Assembly (NCBI GenBank): GCA_937925595.1
Contig: CALALQ010000307.1
Location: 6,980-70,979 of the forward strand
Reading direction: 5' to 3'
Origin: an uncultured Demequina sp.
Lineage (GTDB): Bacteria > Actinomycetota > Actinomycetes > Actinomycetales > Demequinaceae
DNA: 64,000 nucleotides
Both the position numbers and the translations under genes were made by a program. The first letter of the stretch is position 1; every line of letters begins with the position of its first letter. The notes below the pieces were generated by a model. The model saw only the letters and a list, made by a program, of their open reading frames with translations. It did not search any database and had not been told where the DNA came from. Below, piece by piece: positions 61,960 through 64,000 of this stretch.

Positions 61960-64000
61960 GTGACTCGCAGCATCTACATCACCTCGACCGAAGGCGACTC
62001 CGGCAAGTCGACCGTCGCGCTCGGCATCACGGCCGCGCTCACCCGGTCGGTGGGCAAGGTGGGGATCTTCCGCCCCGTGGCTCGCGTTGCCGATGGCTCG
62101 GACCACGTGGTGCAGCTGCTGCTCGCCCACGACGGCGTCAACCTCACCTACGACGAGTGCGTCGGCGTCACCTATGACGATGTCCACGCCGACGCTGACG
62201 CGGCTCTTGCGACGATCGTCGCCCGGTACCACGAGGTGGCTCGCAAGTGCGAGGCAGTGGTCATCGTGGGCACCGACTACACCGACATCTCCGGTGCCGC
62301 CGAGTTCGAGTTCAATGCTCGGATTGCGGCGAACCTAGGCGCCCCTGTGGCACTGGTGGTGCACGGCATCGATCGCACGCCTGCCGAGGTGGCGCATGTC
62401 GCGGAGCAGGCAAGAGCAGAACTTGAGGACAGCCACGCTCACGTGGTCGCGGTCTTCGCCAATCGCTGCAACCCCGCCCAGCTCGACGAGATCGCCGCGG
62501 CACTGCCTGCCGACATCCGCATGGGGGCCCTGCCGGAGGATCCGATTCTCGACGCACCGCTCGTGAGCGAATTGGTGGCCGCCACGGGAGCCAAGTTCCT
62601 GTCCGGCGACCCCGAGCTGCTGAGCCGCGAGGCGCGTTCCATCACCATCGGCGCGATGACCACCGCCCACCTGCTCGACCGCCTCGAAGAGGGCTCCGTC
62701 GTCATCACGGCGGGAGACCGCGACGACGCGATCCTCGCGCTGCTGTCCGCCCACTCGGCCGCCGGCTTCCCCTCTCTCGCCGGCGTCATCCTCACTGGAG
62801 GATTCGAGCCCGCCCCCACCGTCGCCAAACTGATGGCGGGACTGCGTTCGCCGCTCCCTGTGGTTGCCACAGCGTCGGGCACCTTCAAGACCGCCACCCG
62901 CGCCTACAAGACGCGCGGCCGCCTCACCCGAGACAGCAGGCTCAAGGTCGACACCGCGCTCGCGTCGTTCGAGAAGCACGTCGACGCCTCCGCGCTGCTG
63001 AGCGTGCTCAATGTGGCGCGCACGGACGTCGTGACGCCGCTCATGTTCGAGTTCGACCTGCTGGATCGCGCTCGCAGCTCGAAGCGCCACATCGTGCTGC
63101 CAGAGGGCAGCGACGACCGCATTCTGAGGGCGGCCGCGACGCTGCTCACTCGCGATGTCGTGACGCTCACGATCCTGGGCGACGCAGAAGCGATCACCGC
63201 GCGCGCGGCGGAACTCGGCGTCGACATCTCCGGCGCGGCGATCGTCTCCCCGTCCGACCCCAAGTACGTCGAGCGCTTCGCCGCGGCGTATGCGCAGGCC
63301 CGCGCCTCCAAGGGTGTGACACTGGACCAGGCTCGCGACCAGGTGCAGGACGTCAGTTACTTCGGCACCATGATGGTGCGCGAGGGTCTCGCCGACGGCA
63401 TGGTCTCCGGCGCCGCCCACACCACGGCACACACCATCACCCCTGCGTTCCAAGTCATCAAGACCCCTCCGGGCGTCTCAATTGTGTCCTCGGTGTTCTT
63501 CATGTGCCTGCCCGATCGCGTCCTTGTCTACGGCGACTGCGCGGTCAACCCCGACCCCACCGCCGAGCAGCTTGCGGACATCGCGATCTCCTCTGCGGAG
63601 ACCGCCCGCCAGTTCCACATCGAGCCGCGCGTCGCGATGCTGTCCTACTCGACGGGTGAGTCCGGTTCCGGCTCCGACGTCGACAAGGTGCGAGAGGCCA
63701 CGCGACTGGTCCGCGAGCGTCGGCCCGATCTGCTCGTGGATGGACCCATGCAATACGACGCCGCTGTGGAGCCGTCCGTCGCCGCCTCGAAGGCACCGGA
63801 CTCCCCCGTCGCCGGCCGCGCGACCGTGCTGGTCTTCCCCGATCTCAATACGGGAAACAACACGTACAAGGCGGTGCAGCGCTCCGCGGGCGCTGTCGCG
63901 ATCGGCCCGGTGCTGCAGGGACTGCGCAAGCCGGTCAATGACCTCAGCCGCGGCGCGCTCGTGCAGGACATCGTCAACACCGTCGCGATCACCGCGATCC
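61960..64000 (+). CDS. pta: Phosphate acetyltransferase, long form (3' end outside window)
   Basis: About 680 residues are visible of a long-type Pta that interconverts acetyl-CoA and acetyl phosphate. An N-terminal BioD-like P-loop domain (IYITSTEGDSGKSTVALGI) and a DRTGG-type middle domain precede the catalytic PTA_PTB domain (RHIVLPEGSDDRILRAA, YFGTMMVREGLADGMVSGA, MLSYSTGESGSGSD). The frame runs open off the right edge. GTG 61960 is chosen by the usual family N-terminus (TRSIYI); in-frame ATG 61948 and GTG 61897 (behind AGAGGA) are alternatives. The 244-nt upstream gap is relatively A-T-rich around 61830-61880 and must hold the promoter; no repeat was seen there. Confidence 0.93.
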   Translation, partial: MTRSIYITSTEGDSGKSTVALGITAALTRSVGKVGIFRPVARVADGSDHVVQLLLAHDGVNLTYDECVGVTYDDVHADADAALATIVARYHEVARKCEAVVIVGTDYTDISGAAEFEFNARIAANLGAPVALVVHGIDRTPAEVAHVAEQARAELEDSHAHVVAVFANRCNPAQLDEIAAALPADIRMGALPEDPILDAPLVSELVAATGAKFLSGDPELLSREARSITIGAMTTAHLLDRLEEGSVVITAGDRDDAILALLSAHSAAGFPSLAGVILTGGFEPAPTVAKLMAGLRSPLPVVATASGTFKTATRAYKTRGRLTRDSRLKVDTALASFEKHVDASALLSVLNVARTDVVTPLMFEFDLLDRARSSKRHIVLPEGSDDRILRAAATLLTRDVVTLTILGDAEAITARAAELGVDISGAAIVSPSDPKYVERFAAAYAQARASKGVTLDQARDQVQDVSYFGTMMVREGLADGMVSGAAHTTAHTITPAFQVIKTPPGVSIVSSVFFMCLPDRVLVYGDCAVNPDPTAEQLADIAISSAETARQFHIEPRVAMLSYSTGESGSGSDVDKVREATRLVRERRPDLLVDGPMQYDAAVEPSVAASKAPDSPVAGRATVLVFPDLNTGNNTYKAVQRSAGAVAIGPVLQGLRKPVNDLSRGALVQDIVNTVAITAI

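Overview
The window reads as chromosomal DNA of a high-GC Gram-positive bacterium. An order Micrococcales (Cellulomonas/Demequina-like) actinobacterium is the best inference. The grounds are high G+C, frequent GTG starts, actinobacterial families (DUF3017 next to purH, DUF6350, DUF3817 next to guaA, PspC protein beside a LuxR-type two-component system) and a wall-polymer locus. The taxonomic call is inference; no rRNA or tRNA gene was recognised.

Layout. 1-4.5 kb: 3' end of galK, xthA, and folD-glyA read leftward behind a ZTP (pfl) riboswitch, then a GNAT enzyme. 4.6-8.8 kb: rightward, tightly overlapped wall-polymer genes (glycerophosphotransferase, CDP-alcohol phosphotransferase, GT2, tagD) with purU. 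8.8-17.3 kb: a leftward amino-sugar operon (ROK repressor, ABC binding protein and two permeases, GH3 nagZ, ROK kinase, nagB, nagA) with a palindromic operator at the repressor start. 17.5-31.2 kb: a secreted CHAP/LGFP wall protein, a leftward O-acylation/polymerase block (two-domain TagF-like enzyme, MBOAT, double DHHW protein), and a rightward block (pyruvyltransferase-like enzyme, SDR, second polymerase, TarI-like cytidylyltransferase). 31.2-42 kb: central metabolism (mdh, icd, aquaporin, DUF3017-purH-purN, DUF6350, sucCD), interrupted by an AbiEi/DUF559 nuclease-like gene bounded by 60-bp inverted repeats. 42-55.7 kb: an orphan lower-GC gene, two two-component systems (one beside an MMPL exporter, one beside a PspC protein), ldh and pcrA. 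55.7-64 kb: a leftward overlapping series with three GGDEF proteins around SURF1, DUF3817 and guaA, then pta running off the end.

How genes fit together. TagD supplies CDP-glycerol and the TarI-like enzyme a second CDP-polyol. Three Glyphos_transf-family domains in two large proteins, plus one smaller protein, can polymerise them, and MBOAT/DHHW and pyruvyltransferase genes can decorate the product. NagZ-NagK-NagB-NagA with the ABC importer forms an N-acetylglucosamine/muropeptide salvage route. FolD, GlyA, PurU, PurH and PurN share one-carbon and purine metabolism.

Most unusual signals. (1) The 9-mer CCGACGCTG occurs 33 times by eye (18 on +, 15 on -) where base composition predicts about 2. 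Six copies are intergenic, two of them as the facing arms of a terminator hairpin, as uptake sequences are arranged in Neisseria and Haemophilus. (2) The AbiEi/DUF559 gene is enclosed by 60-bp inverted arms (55/60 identical), each built of two sub-repeats 41 bp apart. (3) A gene-free 318-bp gap carries a different repeat in the same mirrored layout with 42-bp spacing.
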